Positions 1-8,837 of a stretch of DNA of 49,329 bases are shown here, in pieces; positions within the stretch are counted from its first letter, which is position 1; every line of letters begins with the position of its first letter. The translations under genes and the position numbers were made by a program. The notes under the pieces are model-generated. The model did not search any database. It was given only the letters and a program-made list of their open reading frames with translations, and had not been told where the DNA came from. The DNA is from Dysgonomonas sp. 216 (GTDB lineage: Bacteria; Bacteroidota; Bacteroidia; Bacteroidales; Dysgonomonadaceae), in assembly GCF_010501065.1 (NCBI RefSeq), contig NZ_QVMM01000007.1, positions 160,633 through 209,961 of the forward strand, given 5' to 3'.

Positions 1-198
1 CAGTCAAGTTTCACAGCTTTATAGAAGTAGAAAAGCCTACCACTTCCCTCCTTTTGAGAGTCTTTTCAGAAAGAGATGATTTTTAGAAACAGAAAAGTAA
101 AAAAACTGTCAGAACTGTCAGGTTTTGCGAAATAAAGAGCAACATATACCAGCAAGCTTCGGACTATAAAGTTATATATCAATATTAGGAGGCTAAAG
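1..198. other. Intergenic left edge with a small tandem repeat
   Basis: No gene or RNA is visible in this stretch, which lies downstream of the minus-strand lipoprotein gene. The only structure seen is a 9-bp unit, AACTGTCAG, present twice in tandem at 104-121. No convincing terminator hairpin was found. Confidence 0.4.
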
Positions 199-720
199 TC
201 ATGGAATATTTTCTACATAATAACCTTTGTTGTTTGTATCGCCATCAACCAAAGTTTCTATTCCCATATTTTTCGCTTTATGTTCGTTATATAATTCTTC
301 ATAATCGCGTGTATAAAGGGCATTAGGTACCACATTCAGGTCGAATGTTATACTATACAAATTATTGGTCTCAAGGTTTGCATAAATGTCGATGTAATGT
401 TTCACATATCCCACATTTTTACGGCTGTCGTATTTCAACTTTAAAAACCCATTAGCACCCGCAGGTAATACCTTAAAAGAAGATTCGTCTATCAATATGC
501 ATCCGCACGAGGTATGAATATCCGTGATAAACAGCGGATTGTTCCCCGTATTCTTTATCTCATAAAGTATTTCGAGCGATTGTCCCCTCTGAATAGGATA
601 ATAATGCCTGTTAGGATCGTCAATCTCTATTGTTGTTTTTTTATCCCTGATATTGCATGAGCTTAACAACACAACAACAAAGATTCCCAGATAAGCGCAT
701 TTAAAAAATCGTGTTTTCAT
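199..720 (-). CDS. DUF1573-type lipoprotein, last gene of the exopolysaccharide-like operon
   Basis: This is a 173-residue protein with a lipoprotein signal peptide whose lipobox (LLSSC) places the lipidated cysteine at residue 22, so it should be anchored in a membrane facing the periplasm. The body (about residues 35-135) fits the DUF1573 pattern: an Ig-like beta domain with the segment YEIKNTGNNPLFITDI followed by SCGC, the usual signature of this Bacteroidetes family. No enzymatic motif is seen. It lies only 22 nt downstream of the DUF4838 gene and is probably the last member of the five-gene operon that starts at 8341. A scaffolding or binding role for the exported polymer is inference. 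The family call is fairly sure; the function is unknown. Confidence 0.8.
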   Translation of the reverse strand: MKTRFFKCAYLGIFVVVLLSSCNIRDKKTTIEIDDPNRHYYPIQRGQSLEILYEIKNTGNNPLFITDIHTSCGCILIDESSFKVLPAGANGFLKLKYDSRKNVGYVKHYIDIYANLETNNLYSITFDLNVVPNALYTRDYEELYNEHKAKNMGIETLVDGDTNNKGYYVENIP

Positions 721-742
721 ATTCCTCGTTCTTTTTTAAATA

Positions 743-2893
743 TTAATACAACCTGATTTCGTCGCAAGCTATTGCATTTTTGCCTTCGTTCCGAGGGCGA
801 AGTATTTTTATCGTTATATTATCGGCATCGAACACATCGACATCGGCCTTAGCACAAACCGTATACATATTATCGTTTACTGCATATCCGTCTTGGATCT
901 GTATCTCTTTATACAGAACATTATTCTTATATATCATTACTTTTTCGGGCGCATATAAGCGATGCTTATTGGAATTCAGAAACCTTATTTCTAATTTTTT
1001 TGCCAATTTGAGAGACTGCGACTCAAAAGTTACTTCCAGATCATCGTTGCTAATAATCATCCAACCCTGATGATAATCGTTATCGAAGCCCAAAACCCCA
1101 TCGTTCAATAACCTTATATTGTCATAACCGTCATCAAGCTTCGACGAAGTTCTTAAAGGAATCCTTGTTAGAAGGTTTGTAAATGAATCGTTGTTTCTGA
1201 TAGCCGCCCAATTACGCAAATAATCGTTTATAGCGCCATCAGACTCTTTGTAGTTATTCAGGTCTTTGTATTTACTATGCTGAGCCAATCTATTACAGAT
1301 TAAATCGATATAGGGTTTCACAATCATTACCTTGTTACAAGAATGGGCATAGCCATATATTCCTCCTTTCTGGAAGTAAGCAACTTGCAAACGTGTATAG
1401 CTTAATGCCGTACGTAGTTTCTCAAGTTTTGCCTTCTCTTCATTTTCTGCAATACCAATAAACATATCGAGCGAATCGTACATCTCAACAAATTGGCGGA
1501 TATCAAGATAAGTATCTGAGATTTCCTTAAATCCGCCATACATATTATAGGGTTTACCCCCTGCCTCGAATTTATCTTCGAGCAACAAATAATAGTCTTT
1601 CAACATTCTGCCCGACACAGGGTAGGCGCTATCAAAAAACACACTACATAAACTATCGACCGACAAATTGGTGTTCATCATCAATGCCGCCGCCACATAA
1701 GACTTCAAGTCATCGAATGGAGAATAGTCGTAACCACTTGCATTAAGAAACACCCCATCAACACCTTCCGATTTATAAAACTCCAGCTGCTTTTTCAAAC
1801 CTTTTAAAACAGGTATAGGGGTTAAATAATCGTCGAAATTGGCTGCATAATCCCATATATATACTTTGGAAGTACAACGCGACCAGTTTTTCAATATCTT
1901 CAGAAACTCCTCAGTGCTTTTCCCATTTTCAAGGGCTACACCTTTAGGCAGGTCTATAGTGCTAATCATTACCCCTGTGTTGCTAGGCCATTTTACATTT
2001 GGAGGGTACTTAGTGGTTAAATATGCTGATGTGAAAAACGTATGAAATGGAAATTCCTTTGCCAACCTGATAACTAGGTCGGAAACAGCAGGGGTTGCAT
2101 TATTGGACGTATTCCCTTTTTGGGCACAAAGTTCGCAATTGCATGCTATTGCATTATCGTTAGGCATAATCATAAAATGCTGCCTGTACGTTTTCGAAAA
2201 CCCGAAATTATCAACAATGTATTCCTTTATACGCTTAAAAGTAACCTCGTTCGAAAAACAATATTGCGAACTTACAACATTGTTATTCTGCTTGGCATAC
2301 ACAGCATTGTCGTTTTCTTCTTCCTCGTTTTCTAATGCAACATTCAGGTTATGCCCCCATATTCCCCAATCAAGCTCGACGCTGTTAGTACCGTATATTA
2401 CATTATTCTTCTCTTGCAAGTTGGGCCGAAAATAAGGTTCCCGATATTCGAAGTCGAATTTTACTTGCTGAGTAGAACAATTGATAACAGCCGGAGGCAA
2501 ATCGTCTCCGACTATTCGTCCGTCACAATTGGCCATTAGTTTAACAATCTGCATCGCTAACCAAAGCATAGTTTTTTTACTGCTTGCATTTAGCTTTACA
2601 TAATCTTTTTTGTGCTCAACACTATAATCGTATGGCAAGTTCTCATCTACATTTATTTCTATCGACTTATAGCCATCAGAAATTTCAGACCTTTGTACTA
2701 TATTTTCCCCCTTAGTCCTTGTGTTTAGTTCCCTAAACATATAATCGGCACACTCGATGCTTTGCCTGTTTTCGATGTTCAGGATACAGTACCCATCCGA
2801 CTTTAAAGCAGAATTGCCTACACCTCCGGAACAGCCTAAAGACACTACACTAAACAGAAACAGTAGCTTAATATAGTTTTTAGAAGTTAACAT
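743..2893 (-). CDS. DUF4838 glycosidase-like lipoprotein
   Basis: The protein has 716 residues if it starts at the ATG at 2893, which I prefer to the upstream in-frame ATG at 2950 because it begins a clean lipoprotein signal (MLTSKNYIKLLFLF then SLGC). That start overlaps the end of the TPR/YaiO gene by 14 nt, as expected for translational coupling. The central part looks like DUF4838, an alpha-glucuronidase-like glycoside hydrolase family: a CNCELC pair of cysteine motifs, then the SAYLTTKYPP segment, and later a helical region typical of the family. The last ~140 residues look like a galactose-binding-like beta-sandwich. Next to a polysaccharide synthase and an outer-membrane exporter, it may trim or modify the nascent polymer, as PgaB does in the PNAG system, but this is inference. 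Substrate and catalytic residues were not identified. Confidence 0.72.
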   Translation of the reverse strand: MLTSKNYIKLLFLFSVVSLGCSGGVGNSALKSDGYCILNIENRQSIECADYMFRELNTRTKGENIVQRSEISDGYKSIEINVDENLPYDYSVEHKKDYVKLNASSKKTMLWLAMQIVKLMANCDGRIVGDDLPPAVINCSTQQVKFDFEYREPYFRPNLQEKNNVIYGTNSVELDWGIWGHNLNVALENEEEENDNAVYAKQNNNVVSSQYCFSNEVTFKRIKEYIVDNFGFSKTYRQHFMIMPNDNAIACNCELCAQKGNTSNNATPAVSDLVIRLAKEFPFHTFFTSAYLTTKYPPNVKWPSNTGVMISTIDLPKGVALENGKSTEEFLKILKNWSRCTSKVYIWDYAANFDDYLTPIPVLKGLKKQLEFYKSEGVDGVFLNASGYDYSPFDDLKSYVAAALMMNTNLSVDSLCSVFFDSAYPVSGRMLKDYYLLLEDKFEAGGKPYNMYGGFKEISDTYLDIRQFVEMYDSLDMFIGIAENEEKAKLEKLRTALSYTRLQVAYFQKGGIYGYAHSCNKVMIVKPYIDLICNRLAQHSKYKDLNNYKESDGAINDYLRNWAAIRNNDSFTNLLTRIPLRTSSKLDDGYDNIRLLNDGVLGFDNDYHQGWMIISNDDLEVTFESQSLKLAKKLEIRFLNSNKHRLYAPEKVMIYKNNVLYKEIQIQDGYAVNDNMYTVCAKADVDVFDADNITIKILRPRNEGKNAIACDEIRLY

Positions 2894-5678
2894 ATAGCTG
2901 AAAATGTATATTATATAGGCTTCGGTAACTTTTACCATTATTGTTCTCATCTTTTGTGCTTTCGTAGTTATGGCAAGTGCCCAATATTCCGGCTGTTACT
3001 CTATCATTTATCATATAACGTCCTCCGGCACCCAACATAACATTAGTAACCGAAAACCCTCGATATAGATCGTAGTTGATAACATCGACATCGGGAGCCG
3101 AACCAAAACTACCCATTGCATAAATAACACCGTTGTCTATTGCTTCAAATCTTGCCTGTCCCAGCAAACTGTAATAATAATTCGATTTGATGAGAAAAGA
3201 GTTGAAGCGAACATTCAACCACCACGGATCAAGTTCTTTCGCAATACCTCCCACTATGTTTATCAGGTTATTTTTATCGGTCATACGCCTGTACCCCGCA
3301 CCAAGTTCAGCCTCCCAACCTGTTCCAATAGATTTATATACCGAACCACTTGCTATAAACGAGGCAAAATATTTGCTGGCCATAGCCACATCTATTCTCG
3401 AATATAAACCGTTACTCCAATCACGAGTCCATTCAACTTGCCCTTGCACACCTTTTCCCTCTTGCCTGCCCGCATAGTTGAACCTACCAGTATAAGCGTT
3501 TTTCTTCTCCTTCCGGGTATATTCAATAGTTTCGACAGAGGTATGTTCGTAGCTATCGCCAAAATTACTATGCAGATAACTCAAGCCTATCTGATTTTTG
3601 TAGGTCTTACTTTTTAAGAATTTAAGATGTCTCGAAAATGCATCTACTTCCAACAAACCAGGTTCGTAAAGCTGTAAATAGGCATATGCTAAATCGTACT
3701 GCTTATTTTTTTCATAAGCAATAGCTTTCCAATAATTCAGGGTTCTATTTTTCGGATCATAAAGCAGAGCATTGTCAATAACTGCTAAACCTTCGATCAG
3801 TTTCGAATCGTTTATCATCCATTTGGCATAATCTGCACTAACCTGCGAATGTGCATTAATCAAATCTTTATGATAAGGATTTTCCTTAATAGCGGGCGAT
3901 AATATATCGAGAGCTTCTTCATATTCAGCCTTTAAATTATGAGCCTCAGCCATTTTTATCCGGAAAAAAATATCATCCGGATTTTGAGTTAAGGCCTGTG
4001 TTGCATATTTTGTCATATCCTCGGCATTCTTTATATGTGCCGATACATTTATTGCATATCTGAGAGCTTGTTTACTCTGTGGATTTGTTTTCAGCCACCG
4101 TTCGGTCAATATTTTAGCCTCTGCAAACGAATAATCTTCGATAAGTGTTTTTGTGCAATTGGCAACCAATTCTTCATAACCACTTACAAAACGCTCTTTG
4201 TCTATAGGATCAACATTTTGCAGTACTTTCTCATATTCGGCTAAAGCCTTCTCAAACTTATATTGCTTTAGATATACTTCCGAAGCCTTCATACACCATT
4301 CATGCTCATCGGGGTAATAGTATTTAAGCCGATCGGCAATAGACAGGGCGTTGTCAAACATTCCCAACTCGAAATAGCAGTTATATGTCGAAACCAAAGC
4401 CGCCTTTATCATTTCTTCCTCCCCAAATTCTATAACAAAATGCCAATGAGGAAGTGCCCGTTCGTAAAGTTCCTCATTCATATTCTGTTTTCCCTGTTCG
4501 AACTGGTATAAAGTATACTGATATAAAATATCTGTATCCTTAGGGTACAATTGGTACAACCGTATTATTGTTTGATTGGCTTTCGACTCTGCATTCATAC
4601 GCTTATATACTTGAAGTTCTTTCATCAGCAAACCTTTATCTTCGCCCTTAGCAGTCTTCACTTTTTTTATAGCATCAAGGGCATCGTCAAACTTTCCACT
4701 TGTCGTTGCAGTATTCACTACATAGTTGAATGCTTCTTCATTTCGGGGATTCTGTTCGAAAATAATCGAATACAAAGTATACGGATCGGTAGTACGATAA
4801 TGACGGGCAGCTATCTCGGTATAGTAATTATATCTTTTCGATAAATAGGCTTTATGTTCGCTTGTCTTCATACTCGATTTAATAAAGTCGAAAACCTCGC
4901 CATACCTGTTCATCGCACTCAAAATATCTGCTTTTTTATCTATTAATTTTATACTGTTTGGTATATTAAAAACACCTCGTTCGGCTACAGTCAGGGCTTT
5001 TTCGTAATCGCCCAGTTTAAGGCAATTATTTATCAGCTCTAAATAATATGCTTCGTTAAACGGAGCCTCCTCTATCATTCTGGTATTCAGCGTAACGGTT
5101 TCGTCTAAACGTCCTTGTTTTTTTTTAGAGTTAGCTTCTTCCTCAACATAATATAAATACGCTTCCTTGATTTTTATATCATTAGGATAAATCTGATTCA
5201 GACGCTTTAGTAAGCGAGTTGCTTCCACATGATTTCCCTGTAAACGGTATACTTCTATCTTTTTATTCCATAAATCCTTCCAATAAGGATTCACCTCCAA
5301 CAATTCGTTTATATAACATATTGCACTGGAATAACGAGCCGATTCTATCTCTACATTTACCAGAATCTGCTTAGCATAAACATTATCTCTGTTATATTCT
5401 AAAGCTTTCACTAATTCGAAACGAGCCTTGTCATAATTTTTAATATGAAAATAATACTTACCCAGCAACATTCTGAAATCAGAATCGTTTGGGTACTCCT
5501 CTAAAGCCTCGTCCAGTATTTTTTTCCCTTTGCCCCAATTTTCAGTCTGAAAATGGTTGCTGATTGCTTTAGCATAATTATCCCTGTCATCAAGATATAT
5601 GGGCTCTATTTGGGCTTTACTCTGTATACTACAAATTAGTAAGACCTGAATTAATATTATATGTGTAAATTGTTTCAT
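2880..5678 (-). CDS. TPR protein with C-terminal YaiO-like outer-membrane beta-barrel
   Basis: This 932-residue protein has a signal peptide (about residues 1-22), then roughly 670 residues of tandem TPR-like helical repeats. The last ~230 residues form alternating aromatic strands ending in VNF, as expected for an outer-membrane beta-barrel. The barrel resembles the YaiO family. An ATG at 5678 is preferred to the in-frame TTG two codons upstream; it lies 9 nt after the stop of the glycosyltransferase gene. The layout of a periplasmic TPR scaffold fused to an outer-membrane pore is the same as in PgaA, BcsC and AlgK/AlgE-type exporters, so the likely role is to carry a polymer from the synthase across the periplasm and outer membrane. 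The domain layout is seen; the export role is inferred from layout and neighbours. Confidence 0.8.
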   Translation of the reverse strand: MKQFTHIILIQVLLICSIQSKAQIEPIYLDDRDNYAKAISNHFQTENWGKGKKILDEALEEYPNDSDFRMLLGKYYFHIKNYDKARFELVKALEYNRDNVYAKQILVNVEIESARYSSAICYINELLEVNPYWKDLWNKKIEVYRLQGNHVEATRLLKRLNQIYPNDIKIKEAYLYYVEEEANSKKKQGRLDETVTLNTRMIEEAPFNEAYYLELINNCLKLGDYEKALTVAERGVFNIPNSIKLIDKKADILSAMNRYGEVFDFIKSSMKTSEHKAYLSKRYNYYTEIAARHYRTTDPYTLYSIIFEQNPRNEEAFNYVVNTATTSGKFDDALDAIKKVKTAKGEDKGLLMKELQVYKRMNAESKANQTIIRLYQLYPKDTDILYQYTLYQFEQGKQNMNEELYERALPHWHFVIEFGEEEMIKAALVSTYNCYFELGMFDNALSIADRLKYYYPDEHEWCMKASEVYLKQYKFEKALAEYEKVLQNVDPIDKERFVSGYEELVANCTKTLIEDYSFAEAKILTERWLKTNPQSKQALRYAINVSAHIKNAEDMTKYATQALTQNPDDIFFRIKMAEAHNLKAEYEEALDILSPAIKENPYHKDLINAHSQVSADYAKWMINDSKLIEGLAVIDNALLYDPKNRTLNYWKAIAYEKNKQYDLAYAYLQLYEPGLLEVDAFSRHLKFLKSKTYKNQIGLSYLHSNFGDSYEHTSVETIEYTRKEKKNAYTGRFNYAGRQEGKGVQGQVEWTRDWSNGLYSRIDVAMASKYFASFIASGSVYKSIGTGWEAELGAGYRRMTDKNNLINIVGGIAKELDPWWLNVRFNSFLIKSNYYYSLLGQARFEAIDNGVIYAMGSFGSAPDVDVINYDLYRGFSVTNVMLGAGGRYMINDRVTAGILGTCHNYESTKDENNNGKSYRSLYNIHFQLYVNF

Positions 5679-5687
5679 TTCCAAACT

Positions 5688-7139
5688 TCAATTAGTAGTG
5701 TCGTCTGTTTGTGATGTGTTTTGTTTCTGATCGAATCCTTGTCGTTTCATTGCTCCCCATTCGAAGTTTTGTCTCGACAAAAAGTCTACATATCCTTTTA
5801 AACTAAAAAATACAATAAGAGGATGATACAATATGAACTCGACCAATGAAAGTCCGAATAATTTTAGATATTCCCGAAATCGCTTGTATAACTTCTTTAC
5901 CGTAAGGTCGAAAACGATAGCCAATGTAGATACGGTTACTCCTAACAAATATACATATCCTAATAAAAGCAGTGCTGTTTCGAAATTAACTTGTTTTGTT
6001 AAAAGGAAATACATCAATATTAACAAGCCGACTCCCTCTATAACAGGTGCTAAAAACTCGAATAGAAAAATATAAGGCATTGTTAGAAATCCGGTCCTTC
6101 CATATTTTCTATTAAAAAGGAATTTACGATGAACTATAAATATCTGCATCAGTCCTCTTGCCCAACGTGTGCGCTGTTTATTCAGTACTGATATACTTGG
6201 AGGTCCTTCGGTCCAACAGGTGGTAACAGGTATATAAGCTATTTTATATTCTTTATTGAAATCTCGCATATAAGCAATCATGCGCAGTATCATATCCATA
6301 TCTTCGGCATGCGAAATAGGATCGTAACCTCCGGCCTCAATCACAACCGATTTGTCGAACAATCCAAGCCCACCCGATACATTAGGAACTGCATTTATTA
6401 ACGACCATCCCATTTTACTGACAAGATATGCCCGTAAATACTCGGTTTCCTGAAAACACGGAATTATTCTTCGAGGCGGACGCACACGAGTTATAACACC
6501 ACCTTTGTCCACTTCGCAACTATTTGCCATTCGCATAGTTGCACCTACGGCAATTACCTGAACTGTAGAATTTAATACAGGCTGTATCATTTTTAGCAGA
6601 GCATCCCTCGATAAAATGCAATCGACATCGGTACAAACAAAATAAGGATAAATTGAGGCATTAATACCTGCATTCGAAGCATCGGCCTTTGTTCCTCCAT
6701 TTTCTTTATCTACAACCGTTAAACGGGCATACTTGGGATTGGTCGACTTAAAAATCCGCTTAAATGGCTTGGTTTTAATTTTCTCGATATATGCAAAAGG
6801 CGTTTCAACCAGTTCGTATTGCTCAATAAGCAGATCCAGAGTCCGGTCTTTACTGCCATCGTTAACAATAACAACTTCGAATAGCGGATAATCGAGCGTA
6901 AGCATCGAGTTTACATTTGCGACAATGGTTTTTTCCTCATTATATGCCGGAGCAATAACCGAAATTCCCGGCGCAAACGGCGAATCTTTTAATAATTTGT
7001 CTTCTTTTTTTGTAAATCTCCACTTATATTTTTGAATATTTATGAAACTCATCGAAGTAAGTACAATTGTTCCAATTACAATGAGAGTAACATAAAAGAA
7101 GATTTGATAATGATAGAGGTTAAGCAAAAATTCTTTCAT
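5688..7139 (-). CDS. Membrane family 2 processive glycosyltransferase
   Basis: This 483-residue inner-membrane enzyme has one N-terminal transmembrane helix (about 11-31), a cytoplasmic GT-A domain, and about three C-terminal helices (from ~355 to ~460). All hallmark residues of processive GT2 synthases are present: the nucleotide-binding VNDGS (D94), the DVD metal-binding motif (171-173), HAED (catalytic Asp about 280) and QRTRW (322-326). This is the pattern of PgaC/IcaA, cellulose and hyaluronan synthases, so the enzyme should polymerise a beta-linked sugar from a UDP-sugar and pass it through its own membrane channel. No PilZ domain is visible, so c-di-GMP control is not evident. It sits directly upstream of the TPR/barrel gene. 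The sugar is unknown. Confidence 0.88.
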   Translation of the reverse strand: MKEFLLNLYHYQIFFYVTLIVIGTIVLTSMSFINIQKYKWRFTKKEDKLLKDSPFAPGISVIAPAYNEEKTIVANVNSMLTLDYPLFEVVIVNDGSKDRTLDLLIEQYELVETPFAYIEKIKTKPFKRIFKSTNPKYARLTVVDKENGGTKADASNAGINASIYPYFVCTDVDCILSRDALLKMIQPVLNSTVQVIAVGATMRMANSCEVDKGGVITRVRPPRRIIPCFQETEYLRAYLVSKMGWSLINAVPNVSGGLGLFDKSVVIEAGGYDPISHAEDMDMILRMIAYMRDFNKEYKIAYIPVTTCWTEGPPSISVLNKQRTRWARGLMQIFIVHRKFLFNRKYGRTGFLTMPYIFLFEFLAPVIEGVGLLILMYFLLTKQVNFETALLLLGYVYLLGVTVSTLAIVFDLTVKKLYKRFREYLKLFGLSLVEFILYHPLIVFFSLKGYVDFLSRQNFEWGAMKRQGFDQKQNTSQTDDTTN

Positions 7140-7198
7140 AAAGGTTTCGGGTTATAAAGTATTTCTTTAGTCGTTTTGTTTGTAATTTGCCTATCGTA

Positions 7199-8341
7199 TC
7201 AATACGACACTTGTTTTATCAGCGGATTACTTACATGTTCAAATATGAGTCGGTTAAAACCTTCTTCTTCCTTCTTTAGCGTTGAGAACAGTTTTTTACC
7301 CGATTCTCCATATTCGAATATTGTATTGGCAATAAGCAGCTTGCTTTCGTCATTATGAGCACTATGGTAAGCACTACGAAGAAAATCGAGAGCTTTGCCC
7401 GAATTTAAATTCCCAACTGCATTTACTATACAGTCCTGAATATATTGAGGTTGAATAGCATAGTCCTTTATAAGATATTCTTCTGCTTCTTGGTGTTTTA
7501 GTTCTCCCAAAGCATCAATACAATGTTTCCAAAAATTAATATCTGTGGAGGTATCTAACAATTGAAGTATAAAAGGACAGCAATCCGTTTGTTTAAAATG
7601 CTTTATTTCGTCGATAAGGAAACATTTGAATGCCAAATTATCTGAATTCTTGATCCATTGAGTTAAATTAGGTAATCCTTCGTGCGAACGTCTTTGCAAC
7701 ATCCTGTGTATTTCTATTTTATCCCAATTATTAAATGTTTTATCAAAATCTTCATCCAAAAATTTGAAAGGAGAGTGTTTGCTGAAATACATATACGACG
7801 AACGGGCTCGTTTCCGCAAATATTGATTACGGTTATAGGTCAGAGATGTAATAATAGACCCGGGAATCTCAATATCTAAATCGTCGAGTTTACGCAAGGC
7901 CTTTTGCCTCAAAGCCAAGCTTCCGTACTTAAGTTTTCGTTCCCAAAAATTGCGCAAATCGAAAAACTCTATTACCATCCTATAATTCTTCAGGTTTACA
8001 TACCGTTCCGAATCGTGTATCTTCAATATATTGTTTGTTAATATTCGTTTTTCCTTATCTTTTAAGTTATTTACCTTACAGTTAAGCTCTTCGCTTATTT
8101 CGTCAATATTATACATCCTTTCGGACACAATAATATTTCTGGCTTTTTCCAGATAGTTATTCCCATGTTTTTTTTGCAAGCGCCTTTTCTGATAGAAGTT
8201 CGTCCGAAGCTGAAGCAACTTAAAAACAGCAAATAAATAAATGGGAGTAAATATGGTTATCGCAAGTATTGCCACCCTTATAACAAAAGGGAATCCCAAA
8301 TAAGAATAATATAGATAGTATAAATAATATTCTAGAAACAT
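7199..8341 (-). CDS. Membrane-anchored HEAT-like repeat protein
   Basis: This 380-residue protein has a hydrophobic N-terminus with one or two membrane helices (about residues 15-45), a basic stretch, then a helical region that reads as HEAT-like repeats (about 135-340), for example paired helices around TYNRNQYLRKRARSS and WKHCIDALGELKHQEAEEYL. No catalytic motif is seen. It is the first gene of the operon, 59 nt upstream of the glycosyltransferase, and a -7 element lies at 8451-8458. The repeats suggest a protein-binding partner that may assemble or regulate the synthase at the inner membrane; this is inference. Related HEAT proteins next to GT2 genes are, to my knowledge, common in Bacteroidetes but little studied. 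Confidence 0.7.
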   Translation of the reverse strand: MFLEYYLYYLYYSYLGFPFVIRVAILAITIFTPIYLFAVFKLLQLRTNFYQKRRLQKKHGNNYLEKARNIIVSERMYNIDEISEELNCKVNNLKDKEKRILTNNILKIHDSERYVNLKNYRMVIEFFDLRNFWERKLKYGSLALRQKALRKLDDLDIEIPGSIITSLTYNRNQYLRKRARSSYMYFSKHSPFKFLDEDFDKTFNNWDKIEIHRMLQRRSHEGLPNLTQWIKNSDNLAFKCFLIDEIKHFKQTDCCPFILQLLDTSTDINFWKHCIDALGELKHQEAEEYLIKDYAIQPQYIQDCIVNAVGNLNSGKALDFLRSAYHSAHNDESKLLIANTIFEYGESGKKLFSTLKKEEEGFNRLIFEHVSNPLIKQVSY

Positions 8342-8450
8342 AAATAAATGATTTGAGGTATAAATGATTTGAGGTAAAAACGCTTTGATTGTAATATCCT
8401 TGATTGTTATTCGGCAAAAACCAAATGTATTTATATCTACATTACAATAA

Positions 8451-8458
8451 CAAAGATA
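8451..8458 (-). promoter_or_regulatory. Putative -7 element for the polymer operon
   Basis: The minus strand reads TATCTTTG, a match to the Bacteroidetes TAnnTTTG consensus, about 110 nt upstream of the HEAT-repeat gene. No good TTG box was found at the usual 19-21 nt spacing, so the call is tentative. Confidence 0.5.
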
Positions 8459-8614
8459 TTGATTAACTATTCCTTGGGGTAAACGATATTATTCCTTTTA
8501 CGAAAACCTTAAAAGCCTTTTTATCGAAACTTAAACCGAAAAACATTTCCTTTAAAAAAGTGTGTTAATTTGGGTTTTCATTTTTCGCCACCTTTTTGTA
8601 ATCAGCCAATATTT

Positions 8615-8648
8615 TCGTCGATATTTTCGAATTTCGAAAATCGGACGA
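8615..8648. repeat. Imperfect 34-bp inverted repeat
   Basis: The core ATTTTCGA-ATT-TCGAAAAT (8623-8641) is a perfect 8-bp inverted repeat with a 3-nt centre. It is extended on both sides by TCGTC (8615-8619) and GACGA (8644-8648). It is not followed by a T-run on either strand, so an operator or RNA structure is more likely than a terminator. Confidence 0.6.
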
Positions 8649-8803
8649 TTTATAAAAATCATCAAACGTAATAGAAAAGCCCAGAGAAGGTATTACATTT
8701 TATTTACTCCATATTAAATTAGCCAACAGAATAAAGAATAAGAGGAAGTTTCGGCAAGGTGTGTTCTTTTATTATTAGAATGTTCTAATTCAAAGTAAAT
8801 GAT

Positions 8804-8811
8804 TATTTTTG
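8804..8811 (+). promoter_or_regulatory. Putative -7 element for leuS
   Basis: The sequence TATTTTTG matches TAnnTTTG and ends 26 nt before the leuS ATG, giving an expected leader of about 20 nt. No clear -33 TTG is seen at the right spacing. Confidence 0.5.
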
Positions 8812-8837
8812 TATTTCAAAAAATGTAACATAAAGTC

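Larger units (their letters stand above)
8342..8837. other. Divergent intergenic region between polymer operon and leuS
   Basis: These 496 bases separate two divergent transcription units. They contain a minus-strand -7 element (8451-8458), a plus-strand -7 element (8804-8811) and an imperfect 34-bp inverted repeat (8615-8648). No credible short gene was found between them. The size and content suggest room for regulation of the polymer operon. Confidence 0.6.

Noticed and set aside
8615..8648. Terminator for either divergent operon
   Set aside because: The inverted repeat lies upstream of both genes and has no T-run on either strand.
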